Source of the DNA: Branchinecta lynchi
Taxonomy: Eukaryota > Arthropoda > Branchiopoda > Anostraca > Branchinectidae
DNA length: 64,000 nucleotides
Direction of reading: 5' to 3'
Assembly: GCA_023053575.1 (NCBI GenBank)
Contig: JAKZAP010000001.1
Coordinates: forward strand, 25,252,533-25,316,532
The notes under the pieces: generated by a model
Databases searched by the model: none
What the model was told of the DNA's origin: nothing
Seen by the model: the letters and a program-made list of their open reading frames with translations, nothing else
Shown here: piece by piece, positions 55,685-64,000 of the stretch
Layout of the letters: each line of letters begins with the position of its first letter
Position numbering within the stretch: the first letter of the stretch is position 1
Translations under genes and position numbers: made by a program

Positions 55685-57379
55685 CTGGAAGTGAAAATTG
55701 GAAATTTAACTCTACCACCATCAAGTTTAAATCGAATCAGATCACATTCGCATCCCCCCCCCCACCCACTGATGACATCGGAGTCCGGGAAGAGAAGCTT
55801 CGAGTCGGGTACTTCACATACGTGCCAACTGAACAACACGATCACACGGACATGCATAACGATTGCAGAAACAGTCCGTGCGTTACAATTATTTTATTGC
55901 TGGTTGTTATACGGGAAGGTTGACCATACACTGTAGTCTTAGGGTAAACGAGGGTGGTAGCAGACTCTTGTATGGTAGCGTAACCGTAGCGTGTAAGGCG
56001 GCGGGTAAGTAAGGGCGGTAGTGCACTAGGCTTTACGTTAACACAGAAATAGTTTCATTTCGGACTTAGGCTACTCTGTATAATATAAATCCCAATCCGG
56101 GTAAATACAATCACTGTTGATAATAACGAGAGTCTAAATAATGAATGACTGGTAAGTAACGTAGACAAATAATGAATGACAAATGACGAGTGACCCAGCG
56201 CCTGCCCAGCGCTAAGACTGGAAAGAGCTTATATACTCCATTTCGCACGAGTGAAGATTGCAGATCCAGGGTTAAATATAGGGGGCTTGCCATAGAGACC
56301 GACACAACAAGGTAATATTTTGAAGTCGAAGTAGTCAGTTAAAGACCTTGGTGTTGCTTTCGAGACAGAATTGAAGTTTGATAATCATGCTAGTATTGCT
56401 TCAAGGAACGCTAATCACCGTCTGCTGATGATTAAGCGGAGTTTCTCCAAGTTTAATACACTCCCATCCTATAAACAAAACAGACCGGTCCCGAGTACAG
56501 AGGGTACAGCGCCGGGCCACAAAATTAATTCCATACCTACGGTACTCTACCTACGATTACAGAATGAGATATCTTGATCTACCTTCATTGGAGTCCGCCG
56601 GGATCGTAACGACATTCTGAACACTTGAAGAATTCTCCACTCGGTAGATAATTTGGAAAAAAAAACAGTTTTTTGAGTTTAGTTCATCAGTCACCCCCGT
56701 CAGCATTCTTTGAGGTTATACCCACCAAAATAAACGGAAAATTGGTCAACGTTCATTCTGTTACCGTGCATGCCAGGCATGGAATGGTTTATCTGAGAAG
56801 ACAGTTTCCCAACCAAATTTACTTTCATTCAAGCAACATCTTGCTGGTACAACGTTCAGCCATAGCGCGTATGTGAACCCATTTAGTTTAAACTTCTTGT
56901 ATGTTTATAAGTGTGTAGTGCAGTGTTAAAAATGTAGTAAAAGGTTATATGCTTGTAGACAAAGAAGCTTCGGCTTAACGTCTTTTTTTATTGATAAATA
57001 AAAAATAAATAATATCGCACTTCGGCCGATGGCTGTTTTTGTTTGTGTTCCGCCGGTTTTAGTCCAATGGGTGGAAACGTACAAAAAGACTACCAAAAAT
57101 TGCGTTTTTTCTGATGGAGTTTCGGTGTAGTTTGACTTACTTTGTTTTAGATATGAAAGTGCAGTATGTGTACCGCTTTATCTGTCCATTCCACATACTG
57201 TAGCCTACTTTCAGAAGAAAAGTACGTCAAAGTACAGCGGAATTACATCCGAAAACACGCAACCAAAAAAATGTAAAATTCGTCGACTTTTAAAAACTTA
57301 CCGAATTACCCAGTCTCCTGGCTTTTTCGACAGTTTTCAATGACCCTCTGAATCCTCAGAGACACTGCAGGCTACTTAC
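55685..57379 (-). other. SPIN90 intron A-B
   Basis: 1.7 kb containing an opposite-strand LINE fragment at 56330-57005. The rest is AT-rich with no exon. Confidence 0.5.
56330..57005 (+). pseudogene. non-LTR retrotransposon 3' fragment (KDLGV motif)
   Basis: From 56342 the frame reads KDLGVAFETELKFDNHASIA and LLMIKRSFSKFNTLPSYK, the segment after the LINE reverse-transcriptase domain. Stops and frameshifts follow, yet later pieces (VHSVTVHARHGMVYLRRQFP) are still readable to about 56876. An AT-rich tail ends near 57005. Dead. Confidence 0.75.
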
Positions 57380-57605
57380 CACAATCGCCAGCCCCTTGCG
57401 AAGCTTGCCTAAAATATCGTCCCAATCCTGCAGGTAAAGAGGGTCGTCGAAAAGCATTCGTACGGTTTCACTGTAGCCTTCTAGCAGCACAATGAGTTTC
57501 TGGCCGTCGACAGTGCTTTCTGCAGGATGAGGGGTGTGGAAGTCGCTCCTCAACCCTGAAGCCATTCGCGAAATTCCTTCAGTATCGACCTCCTTGCTCT
57601 GGAGC
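57380..57605 (-). CDS. NCKIPSD: SPIN90 exon A
   Basis: Ends in phase 0 at donor ATTGTG|GTAAGT (57379). It encodes LQSKEVDTEGISRMASGLRS, TVDGQKLIVLLEGYSETVRM and LQDWDDILGKLRKGLAIV, aligned with [21 protein letters not shown]...IRCYLEELLHIL of vertebrates. The start is unsettled. The best acceptor (TTCCTTGCAG, 57606) begins the exon in a phase that does not fit the donor at 58448. An extension to 57690 (acceptor CCCGGCAG) would fit, as would a small exon I have missed in 57606-58448. Confidence 0.75.
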
Positions 57606-58448
57606 CTGCAAGGAACAGACAGTTTTATACTTAAACAATGTAAGCATGTTTGCAGTTTACCCGCTTTTCCCATTACTACGGATGGTAGGTCTGCCGGGAT
57701 TTGTCTGCGTAATTTCAGAATGTATCCTTTGAAAACTCTGTGGGCTATCTATACAGCTCAAATTTCGCTATCAGCCGCTACAGGATGCTCGGCCCGGTTT
57801 CCACAGCGTTGAAATCCTGCAACCACAAAAGGGCACCTAGAAACCAGGGCGTGACACGTAAGGAGTTCGAACGAAGACTCATCGGTTTCTTGTACACGAC
57901 TTGCTGCGTAAGTTCAAGCTAATCCTCAGGGTTCCAGCAAGTAATCGTAGGCTTCTTTCCATTTAGTTTGTGCGACTAAAAGGTCTTCATTTCGTAACGT
58001 AAACAATCCTAACACATAAGCCGCTCTCGTTGATATGGGTTAGTATTCCAAATTGGAGCCACACCAGCCCAAAGACACTCATATTAGCGCCTCAGAGAAC
58101 GGACTGAAGTAGCCTTGTCTCGATTTACTCTGACCAACCAAAGGTGCCTCCAGTGCCATTATAGGTGATTTCCCGTAATTGAAAGGACGGAAGACTGATC
58201 TATTTAAGGGAGCATAGTGGAAAGCACTCAAGGAATAACACCAAAGCTTGGTGTCGGCCCTATCAAGCATATGCTACTGGTAAAAAGAAAAGGAACACAA
58301 CATCTTTTGTTTTGATCATATTGTTAATATAAGAAAGGAATTAAGAAAAGTAGGAAAGGATACTAGTTTTATACAGGAATTACGTCAATTGCCTTGTCCC
58401 TAGTGCTTTCATTTACATATAAATTGACCTTGCGCTTGAGCATCTTAC
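57606..58448 (-). other. SPIN90 intron, phase gap
   Basis: 840 bp between two well-supported exons whose simplest junction is out of phase. A candidate 66-nt exon at 58135-58200 (FNYGKSPIMALEAPLVGQS region) has splice-like edges but does not repair the phase alone. No repeat recognised. Confidence 0.4.
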
Positions 58449-59151
58449 CGATTTGGCCATATGAGAGATTGACTGATGCAACATACCTCTCAGACAAAAT
58501 CCGAAGCACAGCTGAAACAGCTGTTAAAGACCGGCTAAATGATATATCCACGGTTTGCCGCACAGCATCAACTAACTCGAAACACAATGCTTCATGCAGG
58601 TCTTCAGCAGAAACAGCTTGAAGTTCATTTCTTTCTGTTACTTCACTCATTCTTTCCCCAACTGTTTCCACAATCTTCACTTCGTCTTTATCTTCAGAAG
58701 CACAGCTATCCAGATCTTGCAAGACCTCAACACTGTTTTCCTCCACGCAATCGACCACTGGATCAGTGTTTTGAATTGCTGTTGCTGCAACAGCTTCCTC
58801 AAACTGTGTTCCTTCTTTTTCACAGCCATTCAAACCTTGCGAGATTTCAGCCCTAACTTGCTCATCAGAGATGGCTACTGAATTCATGTTTTCAGTTACT
58901 GATTCAACCTGAAGATCAAGCTTTTCAATTATAGGCACTGAATTCACTTCCACTGGTTCATCATGAAGATCAAGCGCTTGACTTGCAGGTGATGCATTCG
59001 TTTGTGCAGTCGATTGTACTTTATGAGACCTTACATTGTACAAGATGGACAAGTAAGCTCGAATTTCATCGGCTTCTGATGAAAGTTCATTCTGCTTGAC
59101 AAAATGGTTCAGCAAAAGACCAAGAAAGTCCAAGACTTCTTCATCTGAGAG
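58449..59151 (-). CDS. NCKIPSD: SPIN90 large acidic exon (N-terminal half)
   Basis: Open for 289 codons from an ATG at 59236-59238 to a stop at 58369, but likely bounded by acceptor CATCCTCCTTGTTGCAG (59152) and donor ATCG|GTAAGA (58448). It begins LSDEEVLDFLGLLLNHFVKQ, plausibly the helix after the vertebrate SH3 domain, then has a long acidic, Val/Glu/Asp-rich disordered part. It ends with ELVDAVRQTVDISFSRSLTA and VLRILSERYVASVN, matching vertebrate [20 protein letters not shown]. No proline-rich segment is present. If 59238 is the true start, the protein lacks an SH3 domain. Confidence 0.75.
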
Positions 59152-59284
59152 CTGCAACAAGGAGGATGTTTTGAAAAATTTAACTGTAAAAACAGGCTGT
59201 AAACTACAGGGCAAAGAGTGGAATATCTCCTTCTCCATACAACATTGACAGTCTCAATAAAATACTATATTCTGCCCCGGTTGG
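59152..59284 (-). other. upstream edge of SPIN90 exon
   Basis: Either the 3' end of an intron or, if the ATG at 59236-59238 is used, the 5' part of the coding region. The poly-pyrimidine tract before 59152 favours an intron. Confidence 0.4.
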
Positions 59285-59289
59285 TTGTT

Positions 59290-60064
59290 TTTTGGTAGCA
59301 AATATTTTAATCACATTAGCTACGAGGGTAACCTTGTTTTATTAGCTGCAAGTGGCAATGCTCTGAACTTACATCGAAAAATTTGCGAAGAGTTCGCAAT
59401 CGAACGTGATATTGTTTTCAACGTGGATAAATCCTTCTGCATGGCTTTTAGTCCAACTGCTATATTCCGGTATTTCTTTTCAATATGAAAAACACCCCAA
59501 TTCCCCTACCGTAAAATGGTTTGGCATGATCATAGCACGGTCTCTAAAACAAATCTGCGATAACGCTGTTTCGGCTGTTCACGATTCCATTCGTGTCGGA
59601 TATGGAAAAATAGTTCCAAATAGAGGAAGCTTTAACAGAAAAGCGTTTTTGTTCTACGTCTGTCTGCAACCTTTCCGGGATTTTTGGTATTCTGAGGCTA
59701 AAAGATTTAAAACGTGTCAGGACTTATTATTTCAAATATTGTAAATTTCTCTTATACCTTCCTCGACGTTATAGGAATTCCCGTATAAATGCAACTTTTT
59801 TGCCCTCTGACCCTTGTGCAAAGTTATCTTCAATTGCCCAGGACCTTCACGTTTCTGCCCTTGGCCATTTCTCTGCACTCCATCCAGGAAGAAGATTTTT
59901 TAGACCCGATTAGTCCCTTTTCTTTCTTTTTTTAAAACGTTTATTTTTTGTCTCGTGCATTTACTATATTATTGAAAGCTCAATGTATTTTTTGCTTTTA
60001 TTTGTCTATACTGCACTATTTCCTCTCCTTAAGTGCGTTAATAAAATCATCATCATCATCATCA
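59290..60064 (+). pseudogene. non-LTR retrotransposon 3' part with mutated catalytic motif
   Basis: From 59300: YEGNLVLLAASGNALNLHRK, then ICEEFAIERDIVFNVDKS and FCMAFSP. The pattern is the reverse-transcriptase 'Y.DDLVLLA' palm with the two catalytic aspartates lost (EGN). Then RIGYGKIVPNRG-like pieces and, near 59730-59880, CKFLLYLPRRYRNSRINATF, as in the copy at 27560. The 3' end is AATAAA and (ATC)n at 60046-60064. Several frameshifts; inactive. Confidence 0.75.
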
Positions 60065-60441
60065 CTGCGTTAAAAATCAAGATAACTCCCCCGTAATTCT
60101 GAGTTGGTATCGCCTGAAGTTTGTTCAAGAATTTAAATACCTTGGTGCTACTTGCTACTAATTTAAGATCGCCTACACGTAGCCTACTATTTACATCAGA
60201 TGGTTGTGGCCAGAAGGTTTCATTATTGTTCTCAACCGATTCGGGATATTTTTATTCACCAATTCTACCGCATTGCACTATGCAATTTTCTTTCTTTCCC
60301 GCGAAAGAAGTGTGCCCAGAACAAATCGAGAAATGCCGATTACAAAGAGAGGTTGAGGTAGGAACAAAGCTTGAAAGGACATGAGGGGTTCTGCAGACGC
60401 TGAAATAGCTCATTCTAGTCGAGAGGTAAATTTTTGGCTTC
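60065..60441. other. spacer, no feature seen
   Basis: AT-rich with one 87-codon frame of no recognisable family (60121-60384). Confidence 0.35.
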
Positions 60442-60449
60442 TGTGCTAG

Positions 60450-60825
60450 CAGAGGCGTTACTATCAAAATGTTTGGGGGCGAGGGGGGGGGGGGAGAGGA
60501 GCAAAGCTATTCCTTCAGCCAAAGCTGACTGCGAATCGTATGTATCACTGCTGACTGCGAATCATAGCACTATCAAATATGGGAGGAGCAAGGTATTTAC
60601 CGGCTGGCTGGTAACTTTTGCCGTCTTTTTTTGCGAAAAAACGACTGTTTTGGCGAAAAATCGACTGATTTAAAGAAAACCGACCGTTTTTAAGAAAAAT
60701 CGACTGTTTCCCACAAAAATCGATTCTTTTTACGAAAAATCGCGACAAATCTATTTCTTACCGGCTAGCCGACAACATCGGCGGAGGAGGGGGGGGGGGC
60801 ACCCCCCCCATACGTGACGCCCCTG
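60450..60825 (-). mobile_element. hAT MITE, CAGRGGCGT family
   Basis: 376 bp. Ends CAGAGGCGTTACTATC and inverse of CAGGGGCGTCACGTATG, flanked by TGTGCTAG (60442-60449) and TATGCTAG (60826-60833), an 8-bp duplication with one mismatch. Contains a piece, AGCCAAAGCTGACTGCGAATC, not seen in the shorter copies. Confidence 0.85.
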
Positions 60826-61158
60826 TATGCTAGTGTTAAAGCACTTCTGAAAAGACTTCGTAAAATTCAGGACACTGATACAACTCGAAAATGATCTCTT
60901 TTATGTTTAAGTTATTCTAAAAGCGAACTTCCCGTCTTAATTCTTCAGATGTAGCTCACTGTAGATTTACCTGCTTTAGTTTTCGACATAAAAGTACAGT
61001 GTGTCGAGTGACAAATAAAACGGTACATGGTACTGTCATTATGAAACAAAAGTACATCAAATCACCCGGAGACTCAACCCGCAACTCAAGTCTCGTCGGA
61101 GAACCGGCGTCTTTTTCTATATCTGTAAACTCCTGTCAGGCCAAGACCAAAAGTTCGT

Positions 61159-61600
61159 TACGTCCGTAAATCCGGATTTTTTTTTTTGTAATGCACTGGC
61201 AAACCTGTTTTCCTCGTTTCGTTTCTGAGGAAGTGTGTTATGAACCTGAAAATTACTTTTTTTGCAATTAGTTCGGAGCAAATCTACTTTCTTTTCTATG
61301 GTCTTTATTTTGTCACTTTTTCGATGGACAGAGTCGTGATTTCATAGCTGATTTCATAGAGATCGCAATATGACGCTCTGCTCCTCGGCTTACGTCCATA
61401 AATCAGGACTTTTTTCTTTGAATGCACTTGCAAACTTCCTCGTTTTGTTTCTGAATAAGCCTGTCTTTTACGTGAAAATTACTTTTTTTGCTTTAATTCG
61501 GAACAAATCTACTTTGTCTTCTGTGGCCACTAGATTTGTTATTTCAAAGCTATTTTTTCCTTTTCAATGGGATCGCAAAAAGACGGTCTGCTCCTCGGCG
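61159..61600. repeat. tandem duplication of ~232 bp
   Basis: TTACGTCCRTAAATC and GCAAACYTNTTTTCCTCGTTTYGTTTCTGA occur at 61159-61230 and again at 61391-61460, followed by GAAAATTACTTTTTTTGC and GGAVCAAATCTACTTT in both. Two diverged units, no longer array. Confidence 0.65.
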
Positions 61601-62278
61601 TTTCACAAAATTTCGCCTGTGGCACATTTCATGGTATTCCCTATTTAGAGGAACGGTGTGTCATTTACTTGGCGATTAGGCTTGGAACTTTTTAGATTTG
61701 AAATACATTGAAGGCTGGCTAGAATCTTTCTAGACAAAGGCAGATTAAAAAAAATTCGACTGCGGCGCTTGCTTTAATTTTGTCCAGGGTACAGCTTTCC
61801 TCTTATGCGAAAGTTGAAGTGTAAAGCTGAGGCTATGAAGGTATGTATACACAAATTTTGATTACAAGGGTAATTTCAGCTGATGCATTGCAGCTAGTTT
61901 TACATCGGGGCTCTATTATTTGTTGGTGGGGAATGCGCGCCATTACCGCATTGTCGCAACAGTTCATTTTTGTTGGTACCTGCGAGTCGTATATTATAAT
62001 CCATGAGTCGTTGAAATGAGGGGTCTCACCCCCCCTGGCCTGAGTGCTTCGGGCCACCCCTGGCTACCATGGTGATACAGTACGTCCGGCATGTTTGCCT
62101 CTCGTGATGTTATGTCGTTTTACAAGATTAAGCGACAATCTGTTCTTTAACAGAAATGTCGGCTATCAAGATCCAAAAACAGACTCATCCAAATTTGCCC
62201 ATGTTTTGCTGAGCCTGCCACTTCGGCAGCATTTGCGTGTCCTTTGTGCAAAAAGAGAGAGAGGATGCAAACACACAT
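61601..62278. other. 680 bp without a supported feature
   Basis: No exon or repeat boundary recognised. A short CACCCCCCCTGGCC and GGCCACCCCTGG pair sits near 62029-62062. Confidence 0.35.
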
Positions 62279-62280
62279 TA

Positions 62281-62697
62281 GTTGCGTTTTTTGCAGATAT
62301 CATGGTGTCTGATACCATGGTCTAAAGTCGTTTTTGCAGTTATCGTGGTATCTGACACCACCGTCAAAAGGCGTTTTTGCAGTTATTGTGGTATCTGGCC
62401 AGTTAGCGTGGTATCTGATATTCAGATACTACGGTCCGACCGTGGTAACTGATTGTGGTATCTGAAAGTCATCTCACTTTCATCAAATTTTGTCAGATTG
62501 ATGAGAAAGAAGTTTACCACTTAGTGATGCGACTGAATATCGGTTTTTCTTTTGGGATGACTTCGGAAAGCGCAATTTCGTCAATTGTCGTTTTTGCAGA
62601 GCAACAGTATATCAGATACCATGGTAACTGCAAAAACGACTAATTGCAGATCCAGTTACCGTGGTAACAGATACCACGGTATCTGCAAAAATGCAAC
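62281..62697. mobile_element. Tc1/mariner-like palindromic MITE with TA duplication
   Basis: Left end GTTGCGTTTTTTGCAGATA, right end inverse of GTTGCATTTTTGCAGATAC, flanked by TA (62279-62280 and 62698-62699). The inside is many copies of GTGGTATCTG(ATACCA) words in both orientations, at 62300-62470 and 62610-62690. The middle 140 bp are unique. No transposase. Confidence 0.7.
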
Positions 62698-62759
62698 TAC
62701 TGATTTGCAATGAAGACTGAAATGAAAAAAGGCACAAGTGAGTTTCCGTATCGATATGT

Positions 62760-62960
62760 CCGGACTTTAGGGGGTTGAAGTTTATTTTGTAGACAGGGGC
62801 TTTTTCCGGTAACAGTGACCGGTGGTTTGTATTGGAGAGGACAGGTTTGCCAAACTGCCCTATCGTGGGGGAGGGGGATGGAGGGGTGGGTAATCTTGAA
62901 CTTTTAGGCATGTATAACTTCCGAAGTCACGTGTGATCTTTAAGCGGTGATATATTCAGT
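62760..62960 (+). repeat. H2-core-like fragment
   Basis: CGTGGGGGAGGGGGATGGAGG and GGCATGTATAACTTCCGAA resemble the H2 unit. No terminal hairpin. Confidence 0.45.
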
Positions 62961-63966
62961 TTTGCAAGGGCTTATCCGCAGGGTATATCCCGGATTCGCA
63001 GTATGATCTTTGTTGCTCTTTTCTGGATGGACTCGATGTCCTGTTGAAGGTACGCTGTGCAGATTGACACACATCACTACAGTTTGTCTTTTAGCAAGCA
63101 TATACAATCAGCAAATGCACACTATCTGCACTGGCGCTCCATGTGGCCAACCTAGTAGGCTAATGTGTGTTTACCACAATTACTGGTGAAGTAAAACTAG
63201 CTTAGCTTGCAATTAGTTTCAGTAATTAGCATGCCCCCCCCCCCCCCTGGAACCCCTGCCAGTGATAACTTAGCCTGAACCTGGCCTGAACTTTGCCTAT
63301 TCTAAAATCAGTTGGCTGGATTAGGTGGCCATACAGGGGGGCATGGGGCTTCCATGGAGCTCCAATCATCTGGCCCAATGTACAGGCACCAATGTTCATA
63401 CGTTGGGGCACTATGTTCTACAGCAAGGGCATGCTACCCCCAACAAAATTTGTTTTAAAGCACACATTGTTAATTCAACAGATCTTTAAGGGGGTACCAG
63501 GGGTACAGGATACCTTGCTATTTCAACCACCCCTAGTAAATGAAATACATGCATGCAATTCTCACTGTTTCTCTCCAGCCTCTACACTTACCAAATGCGT
63601 GAAATTGGGCCTTGATTGAAAGCTCTAATTGTTCTGTAAAACATTAATTTTTTCCATTTTTGTTGAACCAAGTTGCAGTGTTGCCAGATTCCTTTCTTCT
63701 CAGCACCTGCTGACCATGGCCAAATTGTTTTTACGCCAGCTTCCATTTCCAGCTTTCTTTTGCGCCTTTGACCGAGTGATTTGCACCAGCATTTTTCTGT
63801 TGCATGTATTAGCTTTTTCGTGCCAGGCAATTCTTCAAAGAAGAAATAGAAGTACATGGATAACCTTTGATATCAACCAATTTGGCTATGATGATGTATG
63901 CTGATGTTTGACATGCAATCTTTGTGATTTTGTCTTTATTCACACATGTTTACTACTAGAGGTGGT
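62961..63966. other. 1 kb without a supported gene
   Basis: A C14 run at 63234-63247. Words related to the palindrome at 3682 (ACGTTGGGGCACTATG, GGGCATGCTACCCCC) lie at 63390-63440. Frames at 63588-63904 have no recognised family. Confidence 0.4.
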
Positions 63967-64000
63967 CAGGGGCGTCGCAAGTGCATTTTCGGTGGGGGGG
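63967..64000 (+). mobile_element. left end of the 1.3-kb-type hAT element (runs off window)
   Basis: CAGGGGCGTCGCAAGTGCAT and the following TTTTCGGTGGGGGGG are identical to the start of the element at 152. Confidence 0.75.

Larger units (their letters stand above)
30728..59151 (-). other. NCKIPSD: SPIN90/NCKIPSD homologue gene span
   Basis: Six exons in genomic order from right to left: 58449-59151, 57380-57605 (start uncertain), 55378-55684, 48262-48501, 35863-36029 and 30728-30943, totalling about 620 codons. SPIN90 (DIP, WISH) binds Arp2/3 through its C-terminal armadillo-like region and makes it nucleate unbranched actin filaments; vertebrate forms also have an N-terminal SH3 domain. The C-terminal half here matches vertebrate SPIN90 exon by exon, and junctions B-C, C-D, D-E and A-B agree in phase. 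No SH3 was found; it may lie beyond 64000. Introns total over 26 kb and are almost all mobile DNA. Confidence 0.85.

Noticed and set aside
58369..59238. Stand-alone intronless 289-codon gene
   Set aside because: Its C-terminal part matches the middle of SPIN90, and internal splice sites at 59152 and 58448 fit the exon chain better.

Overview
The window looks like metazoan nuclear DNA from an AT-rich, transposon-laden genome. Coding sequence is split into short exons with GT-AG introns (some only about 60 nt, others up to 12 kb), polyadenylation signals are AATAAA, and there are no bacterial operons or ribosome binding sites. A secreted Thr-rich protein with an Arg-Pro-Gln mature start suggests an arthropod, perhaps a crustacean, but this is only an inference and I cannot name the species.

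Three genes can be supported. (1) A MAIP1-like mitochondrial Tim44-fold protein lies on the + strand at 3057-5670 in three exons. (2) A two- or three-exon secreted acidic, Thr-rich, Lys-rich protein lies on the - strand at 16433-19968. (3) A SPIN90/NCKIPSD homologue, an Arp2/3-binding actin regulator, lies on the - strand at 30728-59151 or beyond. Five of its exons (30728-30943, 35863-36029, 48262-48501, 55378-55684 and 57380-57605) plus a large acidic exon at 58449-59151 align in order with the vertebrate protein, and the last four junctions agree in phase. An N-terminal SH3 exon was not found and may lie past the right edge. A possible broken small gene sits at 6200-6716.

The rest is mostly mobile DNA, and target-site duplications (TSDs) let many ends be fixed to the base. 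There is a Foldback-like element with roughly 600-bp inverted arms and a 9-bp TSD (1671-2980), 77 bp upstream of the MAIP1-like start codon. There is a hAT family with ends CAGRGGCGT and 8-bp TSDs (five well-bounded small copies plus a 1.3-kb relative). A 734-bp palindromic hAT-type element lies in the MAIP1-like intron, and a 7.2-kb hAT-type element (39563-46780) carries a nest of others. At least three families (here H1, H2, H3) share a Helentron/HINE-like plan: subterminal inverted hairpins, a microsatellite or tandem-repeat core, a 3' stem-loop and T|T insertion. The 280-bp satellite at 22303-24257 is the core of an H2 copy. Several 5'-truncated non-LTR retrotransposon tails and foldback elements with inverted tandem arrays fill the gaps.

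Layout: 0-3 kb hAT and Foldback elements; 3-6.7 kb MAIP1-like gene and a possible pseudogene; 7-16 kb dispersed repeats; 16.4-20 kb secreted-protein gene; 20-30 kb foldbacks, H2 satellite and LINE tails; 30.7-59.2 kb SPIN90 gene with repeat-filled introns; 59.2-64 kb LINE remnant, hAT and Tc1-like MITEs, with the end of a 1.3-kb-type hAT copy running off the window.
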